DNA of 64,000 bases from Aeromicrobium erythreum (GCF_001509405.1 NZ_CP011502.1:2728001-2792000), one strand, 5' to 3'; positions 41,205 through 51,215 are shown, numbered from the stretch's first letter. Notes: generated by a model from the letters alone, not told the origin. Program-made: numbers and translations.

Positions 41205-41219
41205 AGTGGTCTCGATACG
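41205..41219 (+). repeat. Isolated half of the nested-palindrome repeat
   Basis: AGTGGTCTCGATACG, identical to the 5' arm of the units at 5420-6928, 25 bases after the stop of the DUF222/HNH gene and with no matching 3' arm. Confidence 0.85.
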
Positions 41220-41226
41220 TCGCCGG

Positions 41227-41688
41227 TCAGCGGTAGATCATGCAGGTGGTCGTGCCGTGGGCGACCAGACGGCCGGAGGCGTCGACGATCGAGCCTTCCG
41301 CCGTCGCCACCTGGCGGCCCACGTGGATCGTCCGGCCCGTGCCCACGAGACGCGCGCCGTCCACCGGCACCGTCCGGATGTAGTTCACCTTCAGCTCGAG
41401 CGTGCCGTAGCCCACCCCGGCCTCGAGGGTCGAGTGGACGGCGCACCCCATCACCGAGTCCAGCAGCGTCGCACAGATGCCGCCGTGCAAGGAGCCGAGC
41501 GGGTTCGCGAACGTCGCCTTCGTCGGCACCGAGAACGCCACCGCACCCTCCTCCAACGACTCCACCTCCAGGCCCAGCAGGTCACCGATGAACGGCGGAC
41601 GGTCCTCCGCCGCGAAGGCGGTGCGCAGGAACTCCAGGCCGCTCAGACGCTGGAGGTGCTCGAGCTGCTCCGCGGAGAGAGCGGACAT
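41227..41688 (-). CDS. PaaI-type hotdog thioesterase
   Basis: 153 residues. Hotdog fold with the PaaI motif FANPLGSLHGGICATLLDSVMGCAVHSTL (about residues 60-88), where His-Gly-Gly and the following Asp (DSVMG) form the active site. Hydrolyses acyl-CoA thioesters, often aromatic acyl-CoA in this subgroup. It begins beside an 18-bp palindrome shared with the divergent TetR gene, which is its likely regulator. Confidence 0.9.
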   Translation of the reverse strand: MSALSAEQLEHLQRLSGLEFLRTAFAAEDRPPFIGDLLGLEVESLEEGAVAFSVPTKATFANPLGSLHGGICATLLDSVMGCAVHSTLEAGVGYGTLELKVNYIRTVPVDGARLVGTGRTIHVGRQVATAEGSIVDASGRLVAHGTTTCMIYR

Positions 41689-41719
41689 GACGACTCCTTC
41701 GATCGGGAACCACCAGCAT

Positions 41720-41737
41720 ATAGACCGATCGGTCTAT
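41720..41737. promoter_or_regulatory. 18-bp palindromic TetR operator
   Basis: ATAGACCGATCGGTCTAT, perfect, 9 bases before the TetR start and 31 before the thioesterase start. The halves TAGACC and GGTCTA match the NemR/LmrA class of TetR operators. Confidence 0.85.
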
Positions 41738-41746
41738 GATGGATGC

Positions 41747-42280
41747 ATGCCCCCAGGACCTCGAGACCGGCTCGTTGCCGCGACCATCGACCTGGTCCGC
41801 GAGCGGGGCGTGCACGGCACCGGGCTGGCTGACGTGCTCGAGCGCAGCGGGACGGCCCGAGCGTCGATCTACCAGCACTTCCCCGGCGGCAAGGGCCAGC
41901 TGGTCGCCGAGGCCGTGCGGGTGGCCGGCGACCACCTCGAGCGCGTGGCGGACCGCGGCCCGGACGCGGGCGCCTCGACGCGGGGAGCCGCCATGGTCGA
42001 GGCCCTGCTCGACTGGTGGTCGCGCGAGATCACCCGGCACGGCGGCGAGCGCGGCTGCCCGGTGGCCGCTGCGGCCGTCGACGCCGACCCGCTCGTCCGC
42101 GCCGCAGCCGACGGGGTGTTCGCGCGCCTGCACCGACGCCTGGCCGACGAGGTGGGCGACGCCGGGCTCGCCGGCTTCGTGCTGAGCGCCGTGGAGGGGG
42201 CGGTGCTGCGCTCGCGCGCGGCGCAGGACCCGGCGGCGCTCGAGGAGGCACGCCACCAGGTGCGGCGCCTGCTTGCCTAG
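41747..42280 (+). CDS. TetR-family regulator (LmrA/YxaF-like)
   Basis: 177 residues. HTH: RDRLVAATIDLVRERGVHGTGLADVLERSGTARASIYQHFPGGKGQLVAEAV (about residues 5-57); SIYQHFPGGKGQL is typical of LmrA/YxaF-type regulators. C-terminal GERGCPVAAAAVDADPL is the subgroup's ligand-domain motif. The gene sits next to a perfect palindromic operator and divergent from a thioesterase. Its 3' end overlaps the convergent exopolyphosphatase stop by four bases. Confidence 0.9.
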   Translation: MPPGPRDRLVAATIDLVRERGVHGTGLADVLERSGTARASIYQHFPGGKGQLVAEAVRVAGDHLERVADRGPDAGASTRGAAMVEALLDWWSREITRHGGERGCPVAAAAVDADPLVRAAADGVFARLHRRLADEVGDAGLAGFVLSAVEGAVLRSRAAQDPAALEEARHQVRRLLA

Positions 42281-43197
42281 GAGGCTGCCGCGCCCCAGGC
42301 GATGCCGTCGAGGATGTCGTGCTCGCTCACCAGCACCTCGTCGGTGGCGAGGGGGACGGAGCCAAGGACGGCGTCGAGGATCATCGCGCCGGCGCCGATC
42401 ACGTCGGCGCGACCCGGGTGCATGAACGGCAGGGCGCGACGGTCCGCCACCGACATGCGCAGCAGCGACAGGCAGGCGGTGCGGACGTCGTCGACGGAGA
42501 TGCGGGCGCCGTGGATCTGCGACGAGTCGTACGACGGGAGCTCCAGGGCGTGGGCGGCGACCGTCGTGATGGTCCCCGCCACCCCCACGAGGGTGCTCAC
42601 CGGGTCGAGCCCTGACAGCCGGGGTGTCAGCACGTCGTCGAGGTAGGACTCGAGTGCGGTCACCTCGTCGATCGAGGCGGGGTCGCTGCGCAGGAACCGC
42701 TCGGTCAGCCGCACCGATCCGACGTCGAAGGAGTGCGACCAGCCGACGTCGCCGTCGGCACCGACCACCAGCTCCGTCGAGCCGCCGCCGATGTCGACGA
42801 CGAGGGCCGGTCCCGCCAGCGAGCGCGTCGCCCCGAGGAACGAGGCGCGGGCCTCCTCCTCGCCCGACAGCACCTCGAGGTCGATGCCCAGCACCGAACG
42901 CACGCCGTCGCTCAGCTCCTCGGCGTTCGACGCGTCACGGGCGGCCGACGTCGCGCAGAAGCGCACCCGCTCGGCGCCCAGCACGGTGGTCAGCTCGCCG
43001 AACTCGCGGGTGACGGCGAGCGTGCGCTCCAGCGCGTCGGGGTGGAAGCGACCGGTCTCGTCGACGCCCTGCCCGAGGCGGACGACCCGCATCTCGCGCA
43101 CGACGTCGCGCTTCTGGTCGCCACGCACGTCGGTGACGAGCAGGCGCAACGAGTTCGTCCCACAGTCCATCGCGGCCACGCGGAGGGCATCCGGCAT
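42277..43197 (-). CDS. ppx: Exopolyphosphatase / guanosine pentaphosphatase (Ppx/GppA)
   Basis: 306 residues. ASKHA-fold phosphatase: RVAAMDCGTNSLRLLVTDV (phosphate-1), the conserved acid in SGEEEARASFLGATRS, VVDIGGGSTELVVG (phosphate-2) and GVAGTITTVAAHAL (adenosine-like). It removes phosphate from polyphosphate ends or from pppGpp, so it links to stringent control. The short form without a HD domain is usual for actinobacterial Ppx1/2. Confidence 0.92.
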   Translation of the reverse strand: MPDALRVAAMDCGTNSLRLLVTDVRGDQKRDVVREMRVVRLGQGVDETGRFHPDALERTLAVTREFGELTTVLGAERVRFCATSAARDASNAEELSDGVRSVLGIDLEVLSGEEEARASFLGATRSLAGPALVVDIGGGSTELVVGADGDVGWSHSFDVGSVRLTERFLRSDPASIDEVTALESYLDDVLTPRLSGLDPVSTLVGVAGTITTVAAHALELPSYDSSQIHGARISVDDVRTACLSLLRMSVADRRALPFMHPGRADVIGAGAMILDAVLGSVPLATDEVLVSEHDILDGIAWGAAAS

Positions 43198-43216
43198 GGC
43201 CCGACCCTACCGACGA

Positions 43217-43247
43217 CACAGGGCCCGGACGGTGTCCGGGCCCTGTG
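43217..43247 (-). terminator. Hairpin terminator after dctA
   Basis: A perfect 14-bp stem, CACAGGGCCCGGAC / GTCCGGGCCCTGTG, with a 3-base loop, 17 bases past the dctA stop. Confidence 0.8.
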
Positions 43248-43264
43248 GGTCGTCCCACGTCGCG

Positions 43265-44620
43265 TCAGCGTGCGACGTCGAGCTCCTCGTCCTTGCGGGG
43301 CGTGTAGCCGTGGTCGTCGTCGACCATCGTCGTCTCGTCGAACGGGTCGTCGCCGGCCAGGACGGCGTCGAGCTTCTGCCGGTCGATCGAGTGGGTCCAG
43401 GTGCCGATGAGCACCGTCGCGACCGCGTTGCCGGCGAAGTTCGTCAGCGCACGCGCCTCGGACATGAAGCGGTCGATGCCGACGATGAGACCGACGCCGT
43501 CGACGAGGTCGGGGCGGTGCGACTGCAGGCCGCCGGCCAGCGTCGCGAGACCGGCACCGGTCACGCCTGCCGCACCCTTGGAGGCGATCATCATGAACAG
43601 CAGCAGGGAGAGCTGCTCGCCGAAGCTCAGCGGGTCGCCGGTGGCCGACGCGACGAACAGGGTCGCCATCGTCAGGTAGATTGCCGTGCCGTCGAGGTTG
43701 AAGGAGTAGCCGGTCGGCACCACGACGCCGACGGTCGACTGGTGCACGCCCGCGTGCTCCATCTTGGCGATGAGGCGCGGCAGGGCCGACTCCGACGACG
43801 ACGTCGACACGATGAGCAGGAACTCACGACCCAGGTACTTCAGCAGGCTGAAGATGTTGATGCCGGTGACGGCCTTGAGCAGCGCGCCGAGGATGCCGAA
43901 GACGAACAGGAAGCACGTGATGTAGAAGCCGACCATGAGGACGGCGAGGCTGCGCAGGGCGTCCATGCCGGTCTCGCCGACCACGGCGGCGATCGCGCCG
44001 AAGGCGCCGATGGGGGCCAGCCACATGATCATGGCGAGCACGCGGAAGACGAGCTTCTGCAGGTAGCCGACGCCGACGAGGATCGGCTCGCCGGCGCGAC
44101 CCATGGCCTGCAGCGCGAAGCCGACGAGCAGGGCGACGAACAGCGCCTGCAGCACGTCGCCGGACGTGAGGGAGGAGACCATCGTGTCGGGGATCATGTG
44201 CAGGATGAACTCGGCGGTCGTCTGCTTCTCACCACCCGCGGACTCGGCCGCCTTCGCCGCGCCCTCCGGGGTGATCTGCAGGCCCTCGCCCGGGTGCAGG
44301 ATGTTGCCGACGGCCAGGCCGATGGCCAGGGCGAACGTCGACATCGTGATGAAGTAGCCGAGCGCCATGCCGCCGACCTTGCCCACCTGCGCGGCGCTGC
44401 GGACCGAGCCGACGCCGAGCACGATGGTGCAGAAGATGACGGGGCCGATCATCATCTTGATCAGCTTGACGAAGCCCTCGCCGAGCGGCTTGAGCTCCTT
44501 CGCGAAGTCGGGCGCCGCGAAGCCGACGGCGATGCCGGCGAGCACCGCGGCGATGACCGCGATGTAGAGGTAGTGCGTGCGGTCGCGCCGGGTGCGCGCC
44601 TGCGGGGTGGTGCTGGTCAT
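43265..44620 (-). CDS. dctA: DctA-type cation:C4-dicarboxylate symporter
   Basis: 451 residues, DAACS family. Membrane segments from LYIAVIAAVLAGIAVGF onward. LLIVSTSSSESALPRLIAKM is the serine-rich hairpin loop of the family. PTGYSFNLDGTAIYLTMATLF and the ASKGAAGVTGAGLATLAG-like second hairpin match aspartate/succinate transporters. Imports succinate, fumarate, malate or aspartate with Na+ or H+. Divergent from a DcuS/DcuR-like two-component system, its probable regulator. Confidence 0.93.
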   Translation of the reverse strand: MTSTTPQARTRRDRTHYLYIAVIAAVLAGIAVGFAAPDFAKELKPLGEGFVKLIKMMIGPVIFCTIVLGVGSVRSAAQVGKVGGMALGYFITMSTFALAIGLAVGNILHPGEGLQITPEGAAKAAESAGGEKQTTAEFILHMIPDTMVSSLTSGDVLQALFVALLVGFALQAMGRAGEPILVGVGYLQKLVFRVLAMIMWLAPIGAFGAIAAVVGETGMDALRSLAVLMVGFYITCFLFVFGILGALLKAVTGINIFSLLKYLGREFLLIVSTSSSESALPRLIAKMEHAGVHQSTVGVVVPTGYSFNLDGTAIYLTMATLFVASATGDPLSFGEQLSLLLFMMIASKGAAGVTGAGLATLAGGLQSHRPDLVDGVGLIVGIDRFMSEARALTNFAGNAVATVLIGTWTHSIDRQKLDAVLAGDDPFDETTMVDDDHGYTPRKDEELDVAR

Positions 44621-44655
44621 GGTTCCTCCTCTGGGACGACCTGCCCACCGTGCCC

Positions 44656-44675
44656 GGTCACGTGACCCGGGTCAC
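44656..44675. promoter_or_regulatory. Overlapping palindromes in the dct control region, site 1
   Basis: GGTCACGTGACC (44656-44667) overlapping GTGACCCGGGTCAC (44662-44675), both perfect, between dctA and the sensor kinase gene. Candidate binding site for the DcuR-like response regulator. Confidence 0.65.
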
Positions 44676-44695
44676 CGTTGCGTACATAGAGTTCG

Positions 44696-44709
44696 GTGAC
44701 CGCGGTCAC
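44696..44709. promoter_or_regulatory. Palindrome in the dct control region, site 2
   Basis: GTGACCGCGGTCAC, perfect, same core as site 1 (GTGACC-NN-GGTCAC), 34 bases centre to centre. It overlaps an in-frame GTG, which is a reason to place the kinase start at 44741. Confidence 0.65.
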
Positions 44710-44740
44710 AGCGGCTTCGTCGAGGTGGGACGATGCGGTC

Positions 44741-46327
44741 GTGCCCCGCCCGTCGTCCGTCGCGCGCCAGATCCTGCTCTGGCAGGTCGTCGTCGTGTGC
44801 GTGCTGGTGCTCGGTGGCGTGGCCGCCGCCTGGTTCGACGCCCGCGCCGACGCGACGGCCTCGGCACGCCAGCGCGCGCTCGACCTCGCGGTCGCGGTCG
44901 CCGACTCCCCGACGGTGCGCGAGGCCGTCCGCACGACGGACCCGTCGACGACGCTCCAGCCGTTCGCCGAGCAGGTGCGTCGCGACAGCGGCACCGACTT
45001 CGTCGTCATCATGTCGCGCGACGGCATCCGCTACTCCCACCCCGACCCGGCCAACATCGGCAAGCGCTTCCTCGGGTCGATCACCCAGGCCCAGGCGGGC
45101 CGGACGTACAGCGAGGAGTACGTCGGCACGCTCGGACCGTCGGTGCGGGCCGTCGTGCCGGTGCGCGCGGGGGCCGGCGACGACGACGTCGTGGCGCTCG
45201 TGTCGGTCGGGATCCGCACGGCGAAGCAGCGCGACGAGGTCGTCGACGCGCTCCCCCGGATCCTCGGCGCCGCCGCGCTGGCCGCGCTCGTGGGCATCCT
45301 CGGCGCGTGGCTCATCCACCGGCGCCTGCGCCGCCAGACGCACGGGCTCGGCGAGCAGGAGATCACCCGCATGTACGAGTACTACGACGCGGTGCTGCGG
45401 GCGGTGCGCGAGGGACTCGTGCTGGTCGACTCCGGCGGCCGGGTGAGCCTCGTGAACCGCGAGGCCGAGCGTCTGCTCGACGTGGAGGCGTCGCGGGCGG
45501 TAGGCCGCGACGTCGCGGAGCTCGGCCTGGAACCCACGCTGACCGACGCGGTGCGCGCGGGCGGACCGCTCTCCGACGTCGTGGTGGCGCTCGCCGACCG
45601 CGTGCTCATCGTCAACGCGGCGCGCGCCCGCTGGGAGGGTCGCGACGTCGGCACGGTGCTCACGGTGCGCGACCGCACGGAGCTGCAGGGCGTGACGGCC
45701 GAGCTCGACACCGTGCGCAGCCTGGCCGACTCGCTGCGGTCGCAGAGCCACGAGACGGCGAACCGGCTGCACACGATGGTCTCCCTCGTCGAGATGGGCC
45801 GCACGCAGGAGGCGGTCGAGTTCGCGACGCACGAGATGCGCCTGGCGCAGGGGCTGACCGACCAGATGGTGGCTGCGGTCGAGGAGCCCGTGGTGTCGGC
45901 GCTGCTGCTGGGCAAGTCGGCGCAGGCGCACGAGCGCGGCGTGCGGCTCGACGTCGACCCGGGCTCCGCCGTCACGGGGCTCCCGCTCGGCCCGCACGAC
46001 GCGGTGACGGTGCTGGGCAACCTGCTCGACAACGCGATCGACGCGGCGCAGGGCACGGCGGACGCGACCGTGGCGGTGCACCTGCACGCCAGCGACACGC
46101 ACCTCGATGTCGTGGTCGAGGACTCCGGCCCCGGCATCCCCGAGGACGCGCGCGAGCAGGTCTTCGAGCGGGGCTGGTCGACGAAGGTCGACGACCGTCT
46201 GCACGGCCGAGGCCTGGGTCTGGCGCTGGTGGGTCAGGTGGTGCGCCGCCACGGCGGTAGCGTGCGCGTCGGCTCGGGTGCGCTCGGCGGGGCCATGGTC
46301 GAGGTGGAGATCGGGGAGGACGCGTGA
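44741..46327 (+). CDS. DcuS/CitA-like sensor histidine kinase
   Basis: 528 residues. Two membrane helices (ILLWQVVVVCVLVLGGVAAAW near residue 10 and ILGAAALAALVGILGAWLI near residue 170) flank a periplasmic PAS-like sensor domain for carboxylates. Then follow a cytoplasmic PAS (YYDAVLRAVREGLVLVDSGGRVSLVN), an H-box SQSHETANRLHTMVSLVEMGR (phosphoaccepting His), and an ATPase domain with LLDNAIDAAQG (N-box) and EDSGPGIPEDAREQVFERGWSTK. Senses C4-dicarboxylates or citrate. Coupled to the response regulator gene (4-base overlap). GTG 44741 avoids the operator palindrome. Confidence 0.9.
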   Translation: MPRPSSVARQILLWQVVVVCVLVLGGVAAAWFDARADATASARQRALDLAVAVADSPTVREAVRTTDPSTTLQPFAEQVRRDSGTDFVVIMSRDGIRYSHPDPANIGKRFLGSITQAQAGRTYSEEYVGTLGPSVRAVVPVRAGAGDDDVVALVSVGIRTAKQRDEVVDALPRILGAAALAALVGILGAWLIHRRLRRQTHGLGEQEITRMYEYYDAVLRAVREGLVLVDSGGRVSLVNREAERLLDVEASRAVGRDVAELGLEPTLTDAVRAGGPLSDVVVALADRVLIVNAARARWEGRDVGTVLTVRDRTELQGVTAELDTVRSLADSLRSQSHETANRLHTMVSLVEMGRTQEAVEFATHEMRLAQGLTDQMVAAVEEPVVSALLLGKSAQAHERGVRLDVDPGSAVTGLPLGPHDAVTVLGNLLDNAIDAAQGTADATVAVHLHASDTHLDVVVEDSGPGIPEDAREQVFERGWSTKVDDRLHGRGLGLALVGQVVRRHGGSVRVGSGALGGAMVEVEIGEDA

Positions 46328-46995
46328 TCCGCACGCTGGTCGTCGAGGACGAGAGGGTCGCGGCGCAGGCGCACGCGCAGTACGTGCGCGACGTGCCGGG
46401 CTTCGAGCTCGTCGCCGTCGCGATGTCGGCGCAGGACGCGGCGCGGGTGCTGCGGGAGGAGCCGGTCGACCTGGTGCTGCTCGACATGCACCTGCCCGAC
46501 GGTCACGGCCTGCAGCTGCTGCGCCGGCTGAGGGCGGCCGGCAGCCGGGTCGACGTGATCGCCGTGACGTCGGCGCGCGACGCGGAGGTGGTGCGCGACG
46601 CGGTGGCGCAGGGCGTGGTCGGCTACCTCATCAAGCCCTTCGCGTTCGGCGCGCTGCGCGAGCGGCTGCTCGCCTACCGGACCTTCCACGAGGGCCTGCA
46701 GGGCTCGGACGACCTCGACCAGATTGCGGTCGACCGGATGCTCGAGTCGCTGCGGCACACGTCCCGACCCGCCCTGCCGAAGGGGCTGGGCGCGGAGACG
46801 CTGGAGCAGGTACGCGCGGTCCTGGCCGAGCACGGTCCGTCGTCGGCGAGCGAGGTCGGCGAGCACCTGGGCTCGTCACGGGTGACGGCGCGCCGCTACC
46901 TGGAGCACCTCGCCGAGACCGGCGAGGTCGCGCGGGTCACGCGCCTGGGTCGGGCTGGTCGTCCTGAGGTCGAGTACCGGCCGGGGCGCAGCTAG
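46324..46995 (+). CDS. DcuR/CitB-like response regulator
   Basis: 223 residues. Receiver: VVEDERVAAQAHAQYV, phosphorylated Asp in VLLDMHLPDGHGLQLL (about residue 54), and IAVTSARDAE and VGYLIKPFAFGALRERL (Lys near residue 104). Output HTH: SASEVGEHLGSSRVTARRYLEHL, the CitB-type DNA-binding end. GTGA overlap with the kinase gene. Likely activates dctA through the palindromes at 44656-44709. Confidence 0.93.
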   Translation: MIRTLVVEDERVAAQAHAQYVRDVPGFELVAVAMSAQDAARVLREEPVDLVLLDMHLPDGHGLQLLRRLRAAGSRVDVIAVTSARDAEVVRDAVAQGVVGYLIKPFAFGALRERLLAYRTFHEGLQGSDDLDQIAVDRMLESLRHTSRPALPKGLGAETLEQVRAVLAEHGPSSASEVGEHLGSSRVTARRYLEHLAETGEVARVTRLGRAGRPEVEYRPGRS

Positions 46996-47467
46996 AGCTG
47001 CCCCAGTAGTCGCCGAGCAGCTCGACGGCCTCGTCGCCGAGCGGGTTGACGCCAGGGCCCTTGGCGAGGGCGTGGCCGACGAGCACGTGCAGGCACTTGA
47101 CCCGCGTGGGCATGCCGCCGGCGCTGATGCCGTCGATCTCGGGCACGTGGGCGACGGCCTCCCGCTCGGCGAGGTACTCGGCATGGGCCCGTGCGTAGTG
47201 GTCGGCGAGGTCGGCGTCGTGGGTGAGCCGCTCGCTCATCTCGGCCATCAGGCCGGACGCCTCGAGGGTGCCGATGGCGCCGGCGAGCCTCGGGCAGGTC
47301 ACGTAGTAGAGCGTCGGGAACGGCGTGCCGTCGGGCAGCCGCGGCTCGGTGCGCACCACGTTGGGGTGGCCGGACGGGCAGCGCGCGGCGATGCCGAGGA
47401 CACCGCGGGCGGGCCGCCCGAGCTGCTCGGCGACGATCTGCAGGTCGCTCGGGCTCGGGTCAGTCAC
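46937..47467 (-). CDS. DUF501-family protein
   Basis: 176 residues. RPARGVLGIAARCPSGHPNVVRTEPRLPDGTPFPTLYYVTCPRL and HVPEIDGISAGGMPTRVKCLHVLVGHALAKGPGVNPLGDEAVELL are the conserved blocks of DUF501, an actinobacterial family found with eno and ftsB-like genes. Conserved Cys and His hint at a metal site, but the function is unknown. The start overlaps the FtsB-like gene by eight bases, and the 3' end overlaps the convergent response regulator by 59 bases. Confidence 0.9.
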   Translation of the reverse strand: MTDPSPSDLQIVAEQLGRPARGVLGIAARCPSGHPNVVRTEPRLPDGTPFPTLYYVTCPRLAGAIGTLEASGLMAEMSERLTHDADLADHYARAHAEYLAEREAVAHVPEIDGISAGGMPTRVKCLHVLVGHALAKGPGVNPLGDEAVELLGDYWGSSSCAPAGTRPQDDQPDPGA

Positions 47468-48026
47468 GGTTCTTCAGCACCTCGTCGGGGTCGGGGACGG
47501 GCTGCTGGGCCGACGAGGTGCGTCCGGACGCCTCGACGCTGCCCCACAGCGTGTCGTACCACTGCTTCTGGGTGGGGTCCGGCGGGTCGTCGAGCCGGGG
47601 CGCGTCGCCCTCGACGGTGCCGTCGGCGCCGATGACGCGGTAGCCGACCTCGCCGGGCATGACCCAGCCGAACCGTTCACGCGCCTGCTGGCGGACGTAG
47701 GCGTCGTCGTTCCAGCGCGCCTTGGTGTCGCCGAGGTCCTCGATGGACGCCTGCCGGGTGGCGATCTCGGCCTTCAGCTGCTGCACCTCGCCGCGCTGCT
47801 GCCACCACGCGTGCAGCGCCGACGTGTACGACGCGAGCAGCAGGAGCAGCACCGCGAGCAGCAGGACAGCGCGGGTGGTGAACCGCGACCCGACGCCGCG
47901 GGCGGTGGTCGTGCCCGACCGGGGTCGGGTCGGGCCGGGGCGGCTGGCCCCCGCGGCACCGGACGGCCGCCCCGCAGGACGTCGTGTCCTGGGGGTGGGT
48001 CGTCCGGGTCCGCGGGAGCCGGCCAT
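47460..48026 (-). CDS. FtsB/DivIC-like septum-formation protein
   Basis: 188 residues. A Pro/Arg-rich cytoplasmic N-terminus of about 50 residues, one membrane helix (AVLLLAVLLLLLASYTSAL, about residues 53-71), and a coiled coil (WWQQRGEVQQLKAEIATRQASIEDLGDTKARW). The conserved region YVRQQARERFGWVMPGEVGYRVIG is typical of DivIC/FtsB. A bitopic partner of FtsL and FtsQ in the division complex is expected. It overlaps DUF501 and follows eno by two bases. Confidence 0.88.
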   Translation of the reverse strand: MAGSRGPGRPTPRTRRPAGRPSGAAGASRPGPTRPRSGTTTARGVGSRFTTRAVLLLAVLLLLLASYTSALHAWWQQRGEVQQLKAEIATRQASIEDLGDTKARWNDDAYVRQQARERFGWVMPGEVGYRVIGADGTVEGDAPRLDDPPDPTQKQWYDTLWGSVEASGRTSSAQQPVPDPDEVLKNRD

Positions 48027-48028
48027 GC

Positions 48029-49658
<1,630 letters not shown>

Positions 49659-50240
49659 TCAGCAGAGAGTCTTGCGCGTGTAGTTCGTCGTGCCCCAGTA
49701 CTTCGCCTTGGTGTTGCCGAAGTAGATGACCTGGTCGTCGTTGTTCCAGCGCTGTTCGTAGTGCAGGTGTGCGGACGGCTGGCCCCCGCTCTTGCCGACG
49801 CGGCCGATGCCGGTCCTTGCTGTCACGACCTGGCCCTTGTCCACGGCGATCTCCTTCAGGTGCGCGTACCGCGTCGACCAGCCTCCCTTGTGGTAGATGT
49901 CGACCGTGTTGCCGTAGCCCGGGCCCTTGTTGCCGGCGAAGGTGACTGTGCCGGCATTGCTGGCCTGGACCCACCGGCCCAAGTCGCTGTCACCTCCGGT
50001 TGGAAGGTTGAAGTCGATGGCCAAGAGCGGATTGTGGGGGTGGGGGTCGTCAGCGCCCCGCGTCTGGCCGCTCCACACGTCGCCGCAGGGGAAAGGGACC
50101 TCGAGGGCCGGACGGTTGGCGCCCGGGTCGTTGGAGCCGCTCGCGGGCGCTGCAGCGGCGGTGGCTGCGGTCGTGAGCCCGGCGGCGGCGCAGAGCGCCA
50201 GTGTCGCTGCAGCCGTTCGCACCGTGGTGATCTTGCGCAT
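49659..50240 (-). CDS. Secreted M23 (lysostaphin/LytM-type) peptidase
   Basis: 193 residues. Signal peptide RKITTVRTAAATLALCAAAGLTTAATAAAA (cleavage near residue 33). Zinc-site motifs are HNPLLAIDFNLP (H-x6-D) and SAHLHYEQ (HxH), the first and last of the peptidase M23 site, with GNTVDIYHKGGWSTRYAHLKEI and GRVGKSGGQPSAHLHYE between. It cleaves peptidoglycan cross-bridges or acts as a wall-binding regulator. CGDVW and the terminal TLC may form a disulphide. ATG 50240 gives the signal peptide; upstream in-frame codons do not. Confidence 0.9.
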   Translation of the reverse strand: MRKITTVRTAAATLALCAAAGLTTAATAAAAPASGSNDPGANRPALEVPFPCGDVWSGQTRGADDPHPHNPLLAIDFNLPTGGDSDLGRWVQASNAGTVTFAGNKGPGYGNTVDIYHKGGWSTRYAHLKEIAVDKGQVVTARTGIGRVGKSGGQPSAHLHYEQRWNNDDQVIYFGNTKAKYWGTTNYTRKTLC

Positions 50241-50535
50241 GGGGATTCCATCCTCGTCTGAGTAGAAGCGTCGTCTGTGGTCACGATCGTTGCGACGAGC
50301 GCTGCGAAACTGCTGCGAGATCCTCGTCGCCTGGACGAGTAGCGAAGACGTTGGAGGACTTGGTCGATCCCTGTCGATGAGCACGGTGTCGATGAGCAGG
50401 TCTGCCCCTTCGAGAGGGCCCGGAGTCGCCACTGCTTTGCCAGGTAGGAGGACTCGTCGTGGACAAGCGCGGCGAGCTTGCGCGGAGAGAATCGATATCG
50501 CGGACGCGGTCCCGACGCGCGTGGGAGCATCCAGC
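50241..50535. other. 295-base divergent intergenic region
   Basis: Between the M23 peptidase and the 50536 membrane protein. Nothing recognised other than the expected promoters; open frames here lack gene features. Confidence 0.5.
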
Positions 50536-51207
50536 ATGACCTGGACCCGTGGACGACTCGTCGGCGTTGCCTGCGCCGCTCTGTCAGTGCTGCTGCTCGT
50601 GGGTGTCGGCGTCACCTACGTCCTGTCGACGCGCGCCGCTGTCGACGTCCGCGTGACGCCGGCGTCGCTCCAGTGCATCAGACCATCGGACGACGCGTAC
50701 CGACCGATGCCCTGGGTGGTCGACACCACGCAGATCCCCGGCAAGGACGCCACCTCGACGGCTGCGTTCGCGGAGCGGGGCGAGCCGCGTGATCCCGGCT
50801 TCTTCCTCACCGTCGACACGCGAGACATGCAGTGCACCATGGTCCTCGACGTGACCAACAGGGGGTCGATCCCGGTGAAGGTCCGCGCCGTCAGGTTCTA
50901 CGGATGGGCGGACGAGCCCTCGACGAGGGACGACTGGGTGGTCTCGGACGAGGGGACCGGCGCCGCCGTGCGAGCCGTGGGCGAGGAGCGCCAGGACGCC
51001 GCGTACGTGGTCGACGAGACGCTGGGCGCCGGAGACTTCGCTCGCGTGGAGATGGACTTCCAGCGTCGCCACGGGGTCTGTCGGAGCGGGGGACAGTTCG
51101 TCTCCCGCCAACGTCCCGAGATCGAGGTGTCGACCCTGGGCTGGCGGAGCTCCCTCGACTCCGACCTCACGCTGGCGACCTGGTTCGTGCCTTCGCTCAT
51201 GTGCTGA
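50536..51207 (+). CDS. Membrane-anchored extracytoplasmic protein, unknown
   Basis: 223 residues. N-terminal anchor (LVGVACAALSVLLLVGVGVTYVL, residues 8-30), then a beta-sandwich-like extracytoplasmic part: VDVRVTPASLQCIRPSDDAYRP, FFLTVDTRDMQCTMVLDVTNRGSIPVKVRAVRFYGWADEP, FARVEMDFQRRHGVCRSGG, LTLATWFVPSLMC. Four Cys beyond the anchor could form disulphides. No family recognised. Confidence 0.7.
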   Translation: MTWTRGRLVGVACAALSVLLLVGVGVTYVLSTRAAVDVRVTPASLQCIRPSDDAYRPMPWVVDTTQIPGKDATSTAAFAERGEPRDPGFFLTVDTRDMQCTMVLDVTNRGSIPVKVRAVRFYGWADEPSTRDDWVVSDEGTGAAVRAVGEERQDAAYVVDETLGAGDFARVEMDFQRRHGVCRSGGQFVSRQRPEIEVSTLGWRSSLDSDLTLATWFVPSLMC

Positions 51208-51215
51208 GCAGGACG

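Noticed and set aside
50241..50535. Coding extension upstream of the M23 peptidase and of the 50536 protein
   Set aside because: In-frame codons lack a signal peptide or conserved features; the chosen starts give proper signal or anchor sequences.
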